A stretch of DNA of 64,000 nucleotides from Hypericibacter terrae (lineage in GTDB: Bacteria; Pseudomonadota; Alphaproteobacteria; Dongiales; Dongiaceae): assembly GCF_008728855.1 (NCBI RefSeq), contig NZ_CP042906.1, positions 1-64,000 of the forward strand, in the 5' to 3' direction. The notes under the pieces are model-generated. The model did not search any database and was not told the DNA's origin. It saw nothing but the letters and a program-made list of their open reading frames with translations. Positions 48,240-56,942 of the stretch are shown here, one piece after another. Positions within the stretch are counted from its first letter, which is position 1, and each line of letters starts with the position of its first letter. The translations under genes were made by a program, and so were the position numbers.

Positions 48240-50351
48240 TTGTCAGACATCGAAGCGAGAGCCGCCGGGCAGCGACGCAAGGCGGGGGTTACCCTTGCGA
48301 TCGGCCTGATCGTCCTGCTGGCGGTTGCGGTCGTCGGTGTGCTCCTGGTTTTACGGTTCGTTGAGGATCAGCGCCAACAGGACCTGCTCGCCTGGCAGAC
48401 CCGGCTGAGCATCATCGCCGACAGCCGCAAGGCGGACGTCGAGGCCTGGATCACCCGCCAGCTCGACGATGTCAGCAGCCTCGCCAACAATGCCTCGCTG
48501 CAGCTCTATATGGCCCAGCTCCTGACGGGCGGTACTCCGGACGAAAACGGGGGCGACAATACCGGCGAGACGCCCTTCGAGGCCGACTATCTGACCAACC
48601 TGCTGACGGTGGCGGCGGAACGCGACGGCTTCGCGGCGCCCAAGCCCACCGAGGTCAATGCCAATGTGGCGCTGCCGGCCGTGGCCGGCATGGCGCTGGT
48701 GGACAAGGACGGCAAGGTCCTGGTGGCCACCCCGGGCATGCCGCCGATCGAGGGTGCGCTCAAGGACTTCGTTCTCAACCTCAAGCCCGGCACCCGGGGC
48801 GTCATGGATATCTTCATCGATTCCACGGGCGAAGCGGCCATGGGCTTCGCCGCGCCGGTCTATGGCGTCCAGGCGGACACGACCTCGCAGGCGCTGGGCC
48901 TGGTGGTCGGCGTCAAGCAGGTGGCCAAGGAGCTGTTCCCGCTGCTGCGTCAGCCGGGCGAGACCATGAAGACGGCGCGCGACGTGCTGGTGCGCAAGGT
49001 GGGCGACGACACGGTCGAGTACATCTCGCCGCTCGAAGATGGCACGCCGCCCCTGGGCCTGCGGCTCAACAAGAACACCCCCGAGCTCGACGCGGCCCTC
49101 GCCGTCGTCGCGGCCAGCGGTTTCGCGCTGCGGCGCGACCATGCCGGGAGGGAGGTGCTGGCGGCGACCCGCGGTGCCTTCCGCGACGTCCCCTGGGCCC
49201 TGATCTACGAGGTCGAACGCAAGGAAGCGCTGGCCGACAGCGACGCCCGCGCCTCGCGCCTGCTGGTCATGCTGCTGCTGGCGGTGGGCTTCGTGGCCGT
49301 GACCCTGCTCGCCGCCTGGTGGCTCATCTCCTCGCGGCGCTATGCCGAATCCGCCGAGCGCCACCGCGCCACGGCCGAACGGCTCGAATCGCAGCGCCGT
49401 CTGCTGCGCCTCGTCACCGACAGTCAGCCGACCGAGATCGCGATCTTCAATGCCGACAACAAATATCGCTTCGCCAACAAGGCGGCGGCCGACCGTACCG
49501 GGCTATCTCCGGACGATCTGGTCGGCAAGCCGCTCGAGAATGTGATCGGGCCGGCGGCGGCCGAGCCGATCGAGGCCCTCAACAAGAAGGCGCTCGAGGC
49601 CAACCAGCCGGTCGAGGAGACCCGCAAGCTGCCGACGGGCCGCGTCCTGCATTCGATCCATGTGCCGGTACCCGCCAGCGCCGGCGAACCCGCGGGCGTG
49701 CTGGTGACGCATGAGGATCTGACCGATGCCTTCCGCGAGCGCGAACGGCGTGAACGGCTGCAGGACCAGCTCGTCAATGCGCTGGTCGGCGTGGTCGATC
49801 GCCGCGATCCGTTCTCGGCCGAGCATTCCACGCGGGTCGGCAAGCTGGCGCGTGAGATCGCGACCGAGATGGGCCTGACGCCCGTGCAGATCTCGACCGC
49901 GCAGACGGCCGGTCAGTTGATGAATCTGGGCAAGATCCTGATCGATCCGGCGCTCCTGACCAAAGGTGCCAACCTCACCGAGGATGAGCGCCAGCAGATC
50001 CGGCGCGCCATGCTCGCCTCGGGCGACCTGCTGCAGGGCGTCGAGTTCGATGGACCGGTCTCGGAGACGCTGCGCCAGGCGCTGACGCGCTGGGACGGCA
50101 CCGGCGTGCCCGCCGGGCTCAAGGGCGAGGATATCCTGCCCACCGCGCGCGTCATCGCCGTCGCCAATGCCTTTGTCGGCATGCTGAGCGCGCGCGCCCA
50201 TCGTTCGGCCTTGACGGTGGACGATGCGATCAATGCGATCATGCACGACGTCGGCAAGGCGTTCGACCGTCGCGCCGTCGCGGCCCTGGTCAATTACATG
50301 GACAACCGGGCCGGCCGCGCCGAATGGGTGCAAGGAGCGGGCGCAAGCTGA
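48240..50351 (+). CDS. membrane receptor with periplasmic sensor, PAS and catalytically inactive HD-GYP domain
   Basis: The 703-residue protein has a first membrane segment (about 18-40), a periplasmic domain to about 340, a second membrane segment (LLLAVGFVAVTLLAAWWLI) and a PAS domain (PTEIAIFNADNKYRFANKAAADRT). It ends in an HD-GYP domain. The HD pair is replaced by Met561-Asn562 (LMNLGKI), HHE by Ala-Leu-Thr (614-616), and GYP by GVP (622-624). It should not hydrolyse c-di-GMP and probably acts as a receptor. TTG at 48240 with GAGGAG upstream is the best start. Confidence 0.78.
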   Translation: MSDIEARAAGQRRKAGVTLAIGLIVLLAVAVVGVLLVLRFVEDQRQQDLLAWQTRLSIIADSRKADVEAWITRQLDDVSSLANNASLQLYMAQLLTGGTPDENGGDNTGETPFEADYLTNLLTVAAERDGFAAPKPTEVNANVALPAVAGMALVDKDGKVLVATPGMPPIEGALKDFVLNLKPGTRGVMDIFIDSTGEAAMGFAAPVYGVQADTTSQALGLVVGVKQVAKELFPLLRQPGETMKTARDVLVRKVGDDTVEYISPLEDGTPPLGLRLNKNTPELDAALAVVAASGFALRRDHAGREVLAATRGAFRDVPWALIYEVERKEALADSDARASRLLVMLLLAVGFVAVTLLAAWWLISSRRYAESAERHRATAERLESQRRLLRLVTDSQPTEIAIFNADNKYRFANKAAADRTGLSPDDLVGKPLENVIGPAAAEPIEALNKKALEANQPVEETRKLPTGRVLHSIHVPVPASAGEPAGVLVTHEDLTDAFRERERRERLQDQLVNALVGVVDRRDPFSAEHSTRVGKLAREIATEMGLTPVQISTAQTAGQLMNLGKILIDPALLTKGANLTEDERQQIRRAMLASGDLLQGVEFDGPVSETLRQALTRWDGTGVPAGLKGEDILPTARVIAVANAFVGMLSARAHRSALTVDDAINAIMHDVGKAFDRRAVAALVNYMDNRAGRAEWVQGAGAS

Positions 50352-51055
50352 CCCAGAGGACGCACCTTCCCGCCGGCCGGCGCATTTATGCGATCGGCGA
50401 CGTGCATGGTCGCGCCGACCTCCTCGCCATGCTGCAGCGGCGGATCGCGGCCGACCTGGAGCGCCATCCGATCGCGGATCCGCTCCTGATCTGCCTCGGC
50501 GACTATGTGGATCGGGGCCCGGATTCGGCGGGCGTGCTCGATCTGCTGCTCGGCGAGGCGCCGGCCGGCATGAAGCGCATCGCGCTCCTGGGCAATCACG
50601 AAGAACTGATGCTGCGCTTCCTGGTCGACGACAGCGCGGGTCCGGTCTGGTTCGCCAATGGCGGCGACGCGACGCTCGAGAGCTACGGGGTCGATGCGCT
50701 CGATTCCTACGACCGGGCGCGCCGCCAGTTCGAGCGGCTGTTCCCCGCTCGTCATCGCGCGTTCCTGGAATCACTGCCGATCAGCCATAGCGAGGGCGAC
50801 TATTTCTTCGCCCATGCGGGGGTGCGGCCGGGAACGGCGCTGGGCGACCAGCGGCGCGAGGATCTGCTGTGGATCCGCGGCGAGTTCCTGCGTTCCGAGG
50901 CCGATCACGGCAAGGTCGTGGTCCATGGCCATTCGATCGCGGCCGAGCCGGAGAGTCGGCCCAACCGGATCGGGATCGATACCGGTGCCTATGCCTCCGG
51001 CCGGCTGACCTGCCTGGTGCTGGAAGGCGAGAAGCGGCGCTTTTTCGTCACCTGA
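50324..51055 (+). CDS. PPP-type metallophosphoesterase (Ser/Thr phosphatase-like)
   Basis: The 243-residue protein has the PPP motifs GDVHGR, GDYVDRGPDS and GNHEELMLRF, then the VVHGHSIAAEPE histidine motif. It should dephosphorylate proteins or diadenosine tetraphosphate-like substrates with a two-metal centre. The ATG lies inside the end of the receptor gene (28-base overlap), so translation is likely coupled and the two may work together (inference). Confidence 0.85.
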   Translation: MGARSGRKLTQRTHLPAGRRIYAIGDVHGRADLLAMLQRRIAADLERHPIADPLLICLGDYVDRGPDSAGVLDLLLGEAPAGMKRIALLGNHEELMLRFLVDDSAGPVWFANGGDATLESYGVDALDSYDRARRQFERLFPARHRAFLESLPISHSEGDYFFAHAGVRPGTALGDQRREDLLWIRGEFLRSEADHGKVVVHGHSIAAEPESRPNRIGIDTGAYASGRLTCLVLEGEKRRFFVT

Positions 51056-51188
51056 CCGCCGCTTCCTTGCCACCGCCGGGCGGGGGGCGGGAGTGCTACA
51101 AAGTCGGGCCGCCGCGCCGGGTTTTAACCGGGCGACAAGGCCGGTTTGTTACAAATGATGAATTGGGCGTAAAGGGAGTTTCGGAATC

Positions 51189-52160
51189 ATGATGTTGCGC
51201 AAGCGCATTCTCGTCACCGGCGGGGCGGGGTTTCTGGGATCGCATCTGTGCGAACGCCTGCTGCGCGAAGGCGCCGACGTGCTCTGCGTCGACAATTTCT
51301 TCACCGGCACCAAGGACAACGTCGCGCATCTGCTGGACAGCCCGAACTTCGAGCTGATGCGTCACGACGTGACCTTCCCGCTCTATATCGAGGTGGACGA
51401 GATCTACAATCTCGCCTGCCCGGCCTCGCCGATCCATTACCAGCATGATCCGGTGCAGACCACCAAGACCTCGGTCCATGGCGCGATCAACATGCTGGGC
51501 CTGGCCAAGCGCCTCAAGGCCAAGGTGTTCCAGGCCTCGACCAGTGAGGTCTATGGCGATCCCGAGGTGCATCCGCAGCCCGAGAGCTATCGCGGCAGCG
51601 TCAATCCGATCGGCCCGCGCGCCTGCTATGACGAAGGCAAGCGCTGCGCCGAGACGCTGTTCTTCGATTATCACCGCCAGCATAACCTGCGCATCCGTGT
51701 GGCCCGGATCTTCAACACCTATGGCCCGCGCATGCATCCCAATGACGGCCGTGTGGTCTCGAACTTCGTGGTCCAGGCGCTGCGCGGCGAGCCGATCACG
51801 ATCTTCGGCGAAGGCCGCCAGACCCGCGCCTTCTGTTATGTCGACGACCTGATCGAGGGTTTCATCCGGCTGATGGCGGCGCCCGACGAGCTCACCGGGC
51901 CGGTCAATCTCGGCAATCCCGGCGAGTTCACCATTCGCCAGCTGGCCGAGATGGTGATCGAGCAGACCGGCTCCAAATCGAAGCTGGTGTTCCACCCGCT
52001 GCCCGCCGACGACCCGCAGCAGCGCCGGCCCGACATCACGCTGGCGCAACAGAAGCTGGGCTGGCAACCGACGGTGCCGCTGAAGGAAGGGCTGACCAAG
52101 ACGATCGCCTATTTCGACGGGCTCCTGGCGCGGCTGCCCAACCACGTCTTCCAGCGATAG
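51189..52160 (+). CDS. UDP-glucuronate decarboxylase (UDP-xylose synthase)-like
   Basis: The 323-residue short-chain dehydrogenase has the NAD motif [15 protein letters not shown] and the catalytic YDEGKRCAE (Tyr147, Lys151). UXS-type segments are [35 protein letters not shown] and [35 protein letters not shown] (each quoted only in part here). It makes UDP-xylose from UDP-glucuronate for cell-surface glycans. A weak dyad (52166-52183) follows the stop and may end transcription with the convergent thioesterase gene. Confidence 0.9.
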   Translation: MMLRKRILVTGGAGFLGSHLCERLLREGADVLCVDNFFTGTKDNVAHLLDSPNFELMRHDVTFPLYIEVDEIYNLACPASPIHYQHDPVQTTKTSVHGAINMLGLAKRLKAKVFQASTSEVYGDPEVHPQPESYRGSVNPIGPRACYDEGKRCAETLFFDYHRQHNLRIRVARIFNTYGPRMHPNDGRVVSNFVVQALRGEPITIFGEGRQTRAFCYVDDLIEGFIRLMAAPDELTGPVNLGNPGEFTIRQLAEMVIEQTGSKSKLVFHPLPADDPQQRRPDITLAQQKLGWQPTVPLKEGLTKTIAYFDGLLARLPNHVFQR

Positions 52161-52173
52161 GAAGAGCGCTCCA

Positions 52174-52587
52174 TCAAGAGCGCGCCTTCACCTCCAGCCG
52201 CGCCAGGAATTTCGCCTCGTCGATGACGAAGCGCTCGTGATGGCCGCGGCCGATCACGTCCTTGTCGTCGCGGGCCTCGACCTTGAAGCGCAGGCGCTTG
52301 CCCTCGACCTCGACGAGCTCGACCTCGACGGTCACGGTCATCCCGATCGGCGTGGCCGCTTCATGGCTGAGATCGACGTGGGTCCCGACCGTGCGCTGGC
52401 CCGGCCCGAGATGGGCTTCGAGGGCCGCCACGCAGGTCTCCTCGACGAAACCCACCATGAAGGCGGTGGCGAAGACCGGCGGCATGTCGTGGAAATGCCG
52501 GAAGGAAGGCGACACGCTCGGCACCGTCAGGCTCGCATCGACTGTGACGCTCTCGCGATGGCGTAATCCGATCGGGGGCATGGGCAT
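52174..52587 (-). CDS. FlK-like hotdog thioesterase
   Basis: The 137-residue protein has a single hotdog domain: FATAFMVGFVEETCVAALEAHL, TVGTHVDLSHEAATPIGMTV and RLRFKVEARDD. It resembles fluoroacetyl-CoA thioesterase-type proteins that hydrolyse acyl-CoA thioesters, but its substrate is unknown. The start follows the stop of the upstream GNAT gene with a one-base gap, so translation is probably coupled. Confidence 0.82.
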   Translation of the reverse strand: MPMPPIGLRHRESVTVDASLTVPSVSPSFRHFHDMPPVFATAFMVGFVEETCVAALEAHLGPGQRTVGTHVDLSHEAATPIGMTVTVEVELVEVEGKRLRFKVEARDDKDVIGRGHHERFVIDEAKFLARLEVKARS

Positions 52588-52588
52588 G

Positions 52589-53158
52589 CTATCGATCCTC
52601 GGTCTGGCTGCTGGGCCTTTTTGGCGCCGGGTGGATGAGCGGCATCAAGTCGTCCCACAGCAGCACGATATTGTCGGAGCGCCAGATCGGCCCGGGATCG
52701 GTGTAATGCCCTGCGACCCGCCCTCCGAGCGACTGGTAGAACCCGATCGCCGCCTCGTTGCCGGCGACCACCCCGAGGGCTGCGCCGCGGTAATGCCGGC
52801 GGGCCAGATGCTCGGCCAACGCCGCCAACAGCCGACGGCCGATACCCTGCCGCTTGGAGTCGGGGTCGACATAGAGAGACTTTATCTCGCCCCGGTCGCC
52901 GAACGCGGCTTCGCATGGCGCGCCGGCAGCGCCGATGCCGACGAGCCGGTCCCTTCGAGTTGCGAGCAGAACCGCTTGCTGCGGGTTCGGCGCCGAGAGC
53001 ATGGCCGTCCATCTGCCGAAACGATGCGCCTCGTCCAGCTTGCGGAAGGCTTCGACAGGCGCCAGGGCCCGGTAGGTGTCGCGCCACGCCGCGACATGGA
53101 GTCTGGCGATGGCCTCTGCATCGCCGACCGTCGCTGGCCGCACCGCGATATCGCTCAT
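52589..53158 (-). CDS. GNAT family N-acetyltransferase
   Basis: The 189-residue acetyltransferase starts MSDIAVRPATVGDAEAIARLHVAAWRDTYR and carries the acetyl-CoA loop SLYVDPDSKRQGIGRRLLAALAEH, then the AAIGFYQSLGGRV motif. The substrate is unknown. It sits between a threonine dehydratase-like gene (30 bases upstream) and the thioesterase, all on the minus strand. ATG 53170 is an alternative start. Confidence 0.88.
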   Translation of the reverse strand: MSDIAVRPATVGDAEAIARLHVAAWRDTYRALAPVEAFRKLDEAHRFGRWTAMLSAPNPQQAVLLATRRDRLVGIGAAGAPCEAAFGDRGEIKSLYVDPDSKRQGIGRRLLAALAEHLARRHYRGAALGVVAGNEAAIGFYQSLGGRVAGHYTDPGPIWRSDNIVLLWDDLMPLIHPAPKRPSSQTEDR

Positions 53159-53188
53159 GCGTACGGGCATCCTGTCCGGGGAAAGGTG

Positions 53189-54142
53189 CTACTTCGTGAA
53201 ATCGAGGTTGGCGGGATTGCTGCCGCAGACCAGCACCGCGACGCGCTCGCCCGCTTGCGGCCGGTAGCGGCCCGACAGCAGCGCCGCGAAGGCCGCGGCT
53301 CCGCCGGGCTCGGCCGCGAGCCGCAGGATGCGCCAGAGGGCGGTTTGCGCCTGCAGGATCGCCTCGTCGGAGACCAGCACCACCTTCTCGACATGGCGCT
53401 TGGCGATCGGGAACATCAACTGCCCGACACGCCGCGGCGCCAGCGAATCGGCGGCGACGCCGCCGGCTTCCGCATCGACCGGCTCGCCCGCCTCGAGCGC
53501 GCGATAGAGCGTCGGCGCCGCTTCGGGTTCGACACCCACGACTTTCACGTTCCCGCCGAACCAGGCGGCGATGCCGCCGATGAGACCGCCGCCGCCCACG
53601 GCAACCAGCAGCGTGTCGATCGCGGGCGCCTGTTCCTCGATCTCGAGCCCCACGCTGCCCTGGCCCATCAAGGTCTCGCGCTGGTCGAAGGCATGGATCG
53701 GCATCGCGCCGGTGCGCGCGACCCAGGCCTCGCTCTCGGCCAGCGCATCCGCATAGCGTTCGCCGCCGACCACGAGGTCGGCGCCATAGGAGCGGATGCG
53801 CTCGATCTTGGAAGGCGAGGCCACGCGCGGCACGAAGATCTTGGCGGGGATGCCTCGTTTCATCGCGGCATAGGCGACGGCCGCGCCGTGATTGCCGCCC
53901 GAGGCCGCCACGACGCCCGCCTTCGGAACCTCGCGCAGCAGCAGGCTGGCGAAGGCGCCGCGCGGCTTGAAGGAGCCGGTATGCTGCAGGAGCTCGAGCT
54001 TGAGCTGCAGGGCGCCGGCATCGAGCCCGAAATCTCCGCTGTCCACGCTCATCACCGGCGTGCGGCGGATATAGGGCGCGATCAGTTGGGCCGTCGCTGC
54101 GATTTCTTCGCGAGAGACCGCGAGTTTGGAGCTGTCCGTCAT
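53189..54142 (-). CDS. threonine/serine dehydratase-like PLP enzyme
   Basis: The 317-residue fold type II PLP enzyme has the Schiff-base lysine in TGSFKPRGAFASLL, the phosphate-cradle SGGNHGAAVAYAAM and the LLVAVGGGGLIGGIAAWF glycine loop. It likely deaminates threonine or serine to a ketoacid. It could be a racemase-type relative. A GTG eight codons upstream (54166) also fits, but the ATG at MTDSSKLAV was chosen. It follows the MarR-GNAT gene by 44 bases. Confidence 0.9.
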   Translation of the reverse strand: MTDSSKLAVSREEIAATAQLIAPYIRRTPVMSVDSGDFGLDAGALQLKLELLQHTGSFKPRGAFASLLLREVPKAGVVAASGGNHGAAVAYAAMKRGIPAKIFVPRVASPSKIERIRSYGADLVVGGERYADALAESEAWVARTGAMPIHAFDQRETLMGQGSVGLEIEEQAPAIDTLLVAVGGGGLIGGIAAWFGGNVKVVGVEPEAAPTLYRALEAGEPVDAEAGGVAADSLAPRRVGQLMFPIAKRHVEKVVLVSDEAILQAQTALWRILRLAAEPGGAAAFAALLSGRYRPQAGERVAVLVCGSNPANLDFTK

Positions 54143-54186
54143 CGGGGATCCGCCAGGGAATGTCACGCCATTGGGAGGTTTCGATC

Positions 54187-55140
54187 TTACAGGGTCAGCT
54201 CCCAGGTTTCGCTGACAAGATCATGGCCGAAGCTGCGATGGGGCTCGGACTCGATCAAGCGGAATCCCGCCTTCCGGTAGAGATGCCGGGCCGCGGCGAG
54301 GTTGGCGTTGGTCCAGAGCCGCACCCGGCGGTAGCCGCTGCGGCGGGCGAAGGCGAGGCATTCGTCGATCAGCCGCTGGCCCAGCCCCAGCCCGCGGGCC
54401 GAAGGTTCGACCAGCAGCAGACGGAGCTTGGCCACGTCTTCGGATTCCCGCACCAGGAAGATCGAGCCGAGAATCCGGCCGTCGCGCTCGGCGATCCAGC
54501 AGCGCTCGCGCGCCGGCTGGAAGTTCCTGATGAAGCCGGCCGCGATCTCGGCGACCAGAGCCTCGAAGCTTTCGTCCCAGCCATATTCCGCGGCATAGAG
54601 CGCGGCGTGACGATGCACCACCCAGCCCATGTCGCCCGGGCGATGCGGGCGCAGGATGTAGCCGGGCTCCGCCGGCGCGCCGTCCGCGTCGGCGGGGCTG
54701 TCCCCGCCCAGCACGCCCTCGATCTGATCCATCGCGCGTTCGAGCCGGGTCTGCTGCGGCTCCGGCAAGGGCTCGAGCAGCGCCGCGATCTGCTGGCGGG
54801 TGGTTCGCTCCAGGCCGGCAAAAGTCCGGCGCCCCAGCGCGGTCAGCGTGAGCCGGCGCTGGCGCGCATCGTCGGCCGAGGCGACGCGGGCGAGGAGGCC
54901 CTCATTCTCGAAGCCTCGCAGGATGCGGCTGAGATAGCCCGGATCGAGACCCAGATCCCTGACCAGATCGGAGGCCGTCGGCCGTTCGCGATGGGCCAGC
55001 TCATAGAGGACACGGGCCTGGGTCAGGCTGTAGGGGCTGTCCAGCAGCCCCGCGCCCAGCACGCCGATCTTGCGGGTGTAGAAGCGGTTGAAGCGACGGA
55101 CCGCCTCGACCCGGCGATCGAGATCGGCCGGCAGCGCCAT
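54187..55140 (-). CDS. MarR-GNAT fusion regulator/acetyltransferase
   Basis: The 317-residue protein combines an N-terminal MarR winged helix (about 1-150, ASDLVRDLGLDPGYLSRILRGFENEGLLAR) with a C-terminal GNAT domain (about 160-317, RLLLVEPSARGLGLGQRLIDECLAFAR and ARHLYRKAGFRL). Such fusions couple an acetyl-transfer or ligand-sensing domain with DNA binding. A perfect palindrome at 55177-55201 is the likely operator for autoregulation. It starts the run that contains the dehydratase, GNAT and thioesterase genes. Confidence 0.92.
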   Translation of the reverse strand: MALPADLDRRVEAVRRFNRFYTRKIGVLGAGLLDSPYSLTQARVLYELAHRERPTASDLVRDLGLDPGYLSRILRGFENEGLLARVASADDARQRRLTLTALGRRTFAGLERTTRQQIAALLEPLPEPQQTRLERAMDQIEGVLGGDSPADADGAPAEPGYILRPHRPGDMGWVVHRHAALYAAEYGWDESFEALVAEIAAGFIRNFQPARERCWIAERDGRILGSIFLVRESEDVAKLRLLLVEPSARGLGLGQRLIDECLAFARRSGYRRVRLWTNANLAAARHLYRKAGFRLIESEPHRSFGHDLVSETWELTL

Positions 55141-55176
55141 GGGAACCTCCCGTCTCAGGACGCCGCATGGTTCGGC

Positions 55177-55201
55177 ATATAGTTGACTCCGTCAACTATA
55201 T
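55177..55201. promoter_or_regulatory. palindromic operator upstream of the MarR-GNAT gene
   Basis: Perfect 11-base arms ATATAGTTGAC and GTCAACTATAT surround a three-base centre. It lies 37 bases upstream of the MarR-GNAT start, between that gene and the mtgA stop. The size and symmetry fit a MarR-family dimer site. A weak -35 (TTGACG) on the minus strand overlaps one arm. Confidence 0.72.
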
Positions 55202-55237
55202 TGTTGAGCCTCGCCGGAGGCGGGCCCGGGCGCCGAC

Positions 55238-56056
55238 TCATCTGGCGGGGCAGACCGCGGCGCCGGCGTCGGGCGCATCGAGCGCCCGGGTCATGATGGT
55301 GTTGGCGCGCTTCTTCACATAGGGCCCCGGATTGGCGGCGTTCCACTCATCGGGGTTGGGCAGCACGGAGGCGAGCAGGGCCGCCTGATAGCGCGAGAGC
55401 TCGGCCGCGCTCTTCTTGAAGAAGCGCTGCGAGGCGGCCTCAGCGCCGTAGATGCCGGGGCCGAACTCGATGACGTTGAGATAGACCTCCATGATCCGCT
55501 GCTTGCCCCAGACGAACTCGATCAGGATCGTGAAATAGGCCTCGAGCCCTTTGCGCACCCAGTTGCGGCCCGGCCAGAGAAACACGTTCTTGGCAGTCTG
55601 ATTGGAGATGGTCGAACCGCCCCGCAGGCGGCTCGACCCCGCCTCGATCTTGTTCCAGGCGGCCTGGATCGAGGTCCAGTCGAAGCCGTGATGCTCGCAG
55701 AAATGCGCATCCTCGGCGGCGATGACGCTGCGGATGAGATCGGGTGAGATCCGCTCGATCGAAGTCCAGTCCTTGTGGATGCCGCGCCCTTCGATCAACC
55801 CATCGATCATGAGGATGGTGACCGGCGGCGGCAGCGACTGGTAGATGACAGTGAGCCCGATCGAGAGCGCGAAGAAGCCGGCAGCGATTCGCAAGGACCA
55901 GCGCCAGAGGCGGCCCGGCAGCGAGCGGCGTCGGCGCGGCGTCGCGGACGCCGGGCCTGCTTCCGGCGTCACCGCCGCGTCTCGCGCTTCAAGGTCACCG
56001 TCTCCCACCGCCGCCGCTGACTCCTGCTGGCCCCGGGGCAATCTACCGGCCGGCAT
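55238..56056 (-). CDS. mtgA: monofunctional biosynthetic peptidoglycan transglycosylase
   Basis: The 272-residue protein has one membrane anchor (about 45-75) and a GT51 domain. The domain carries the catalytic EDAHFCEHHGFDW, GGSTISNQTAKNVFLW and the NVIEFGPGIYGAEAASQ stretch. It polymerises lipid II without a transpeptidase domain. The N-terminal 40 residues are variable and charged, so a later start is possible. It lies upstream of the MarR-GNAT operator on the same strand. Confidence 0.92.
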   Translation of the reverse strand: MPAGRLPRGQQESAAAVGDGDLEARDAAVTPEAGPASATPRRRRSLPGRLWRWSLRIAAGFFALSIGLTVIYQSLPPPVTILMIDGLIEGRGIHKDWTSIERISPDLIRSVIAAEDAHFCEHHGFDWTSIQAAWNKIEAGSSRLRGGSTISNQTAKNVFLWPGRNWVRKGLEAYFTILIEFVWGKQRIMEVYLNVIEFGPGIYGAEAASQRFFKKSAAELSRYQAALLASVLPNPDEWNAANPGPYVKKRANTIMTRALDAPDAGAAVCPAR

Positions 56057-56507
56057 GCGAGACTGCCAACACGCAAGCGCGGGCCGGCGCGGCGGCCATG
56101 CCCAGGGCGTGAAGAACCACCCCCAACCGTCATCCTCGCTTTCGAGCGTGTGAAAGAATCGAGCGATGCATAAAAACTCCGCGCCCCCTCCCCTTGCGGG
56201 AGGGGGTAGGGGGAGGGGTGATGCCGCATGAGGTCATGGTAGCAAGTATCGAGCGCGGTCCGCTCGTGTTCGCCCGTCCGCAGCTTAGCCCGAGCCTGCT
56301 GCTTTCAGAGCGTTGATCAATCGTAAGTGTGGCCGTCATCGCGCCTATGTCACCCCTCCCCCTACCCCCTCCCGCAAGGGGAGGGGGCGAGAGTATTTCT
56401 GATGCCCTCTTACGGCATCATTCGATTTCCTCATACGCTCTGCGGGGCTGAATGCACCATCGTGGACAATACCGAGACCCCTCGGGCAGAGTCCGGACCC
56501 GGCAGCC
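56057..56507. other. long intergenic region with inverted-repeat element
   Basis: This 451-base stretch holds no convincing gene. Most of it is accounted for by the inverted-repeat element at 56182-56389. The remaining bases upstream of mmcB (56390-56507) show no clear LexA-type box. Short frames within it read mainly through the repeats. Confidence 0.5.
56182..56389. repeat. element bounded by 40-base perfect inverted repeats
   Basis: Positions 56182-56221 and 56350-56389 are exact reverse complements over 40 bases and are made of the CCCTCCC/GGGAGGG repeat family. The 128 bases between carry no gene and no recognised RNA. Pairing could form a long stem, or the element may be a small non-autonomous mobile unit. 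The orientation of the two copies is opposed, unlike the single copies elsewhere. Confidence 0.7.
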
Positions 56508-56942
56508 ATGGCACTTTCCGATCCCGAAATCGCGCTCAAGCTGGCACGCGGCGTCAGCCGGTTCCTCGAGAATCTGGGCTACGGCACCGTGATCGAATTC
56601 TCGCTCGCCACCGGGCGGCGCGCGGATGTGTTCGGCGTGAACGAGCGCGGCGAGACCGTCATCGTCGAGGTCAAGAGCTCGCCGGTCGATTTCCTGACCG
56701 ACGACAAATGGCCCGACTATCGCGAGTTCTGCGACTATTTCTATTTCGCGGTGGCGCTCGATTTCCCGCGCGAAATCCTGCCGGCGGACTGCGGGCTGAT
56801 CGTGGCCGACGCCTACAGCGCCGAGATCCTGCGGGCGAGCGACCTCATCTCGCTCAATGCCAGCCGGCGCAAGGCGCTGCTGCTGCGTTTCGCGCTCACC
56901 GCCAGCACCCGGCTGCGCCGCCTGCTCGACCCGGATATCTAG
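56508..56942 (+). CDS. mmcB: MmcB family DNA repair protein
   Basis: The 144-residue protein matches the alphaproteobacterial MmcB family: PEIALKLARGVSRFLENLGY, RADVFGVNERGETVIVEVKSS with a PD-(D/E)xK-like D...ExK pattern, and KWPDYREFCDYFYFAVALDF. In Caulobacter, MmcB helps tolerance to DNA damage such as mitomycin C. No LexA-type box was recognised upstream. Its stop overlaps the convergent phosphoribosyltransferase stop by four bases. Confidence 0.88.
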   Translation: MALSDPEIALKLARGVSRFLENLGYGTVIEFSLATGRRADVFGVNERGETVIVEVKSSPVDFLTDDKWPDYREFCDYFYFAVALDFPREILPADCGLIVADAYSAEILRASDLISLNASRRKALLLRFALTASTRLRRLLDPDI

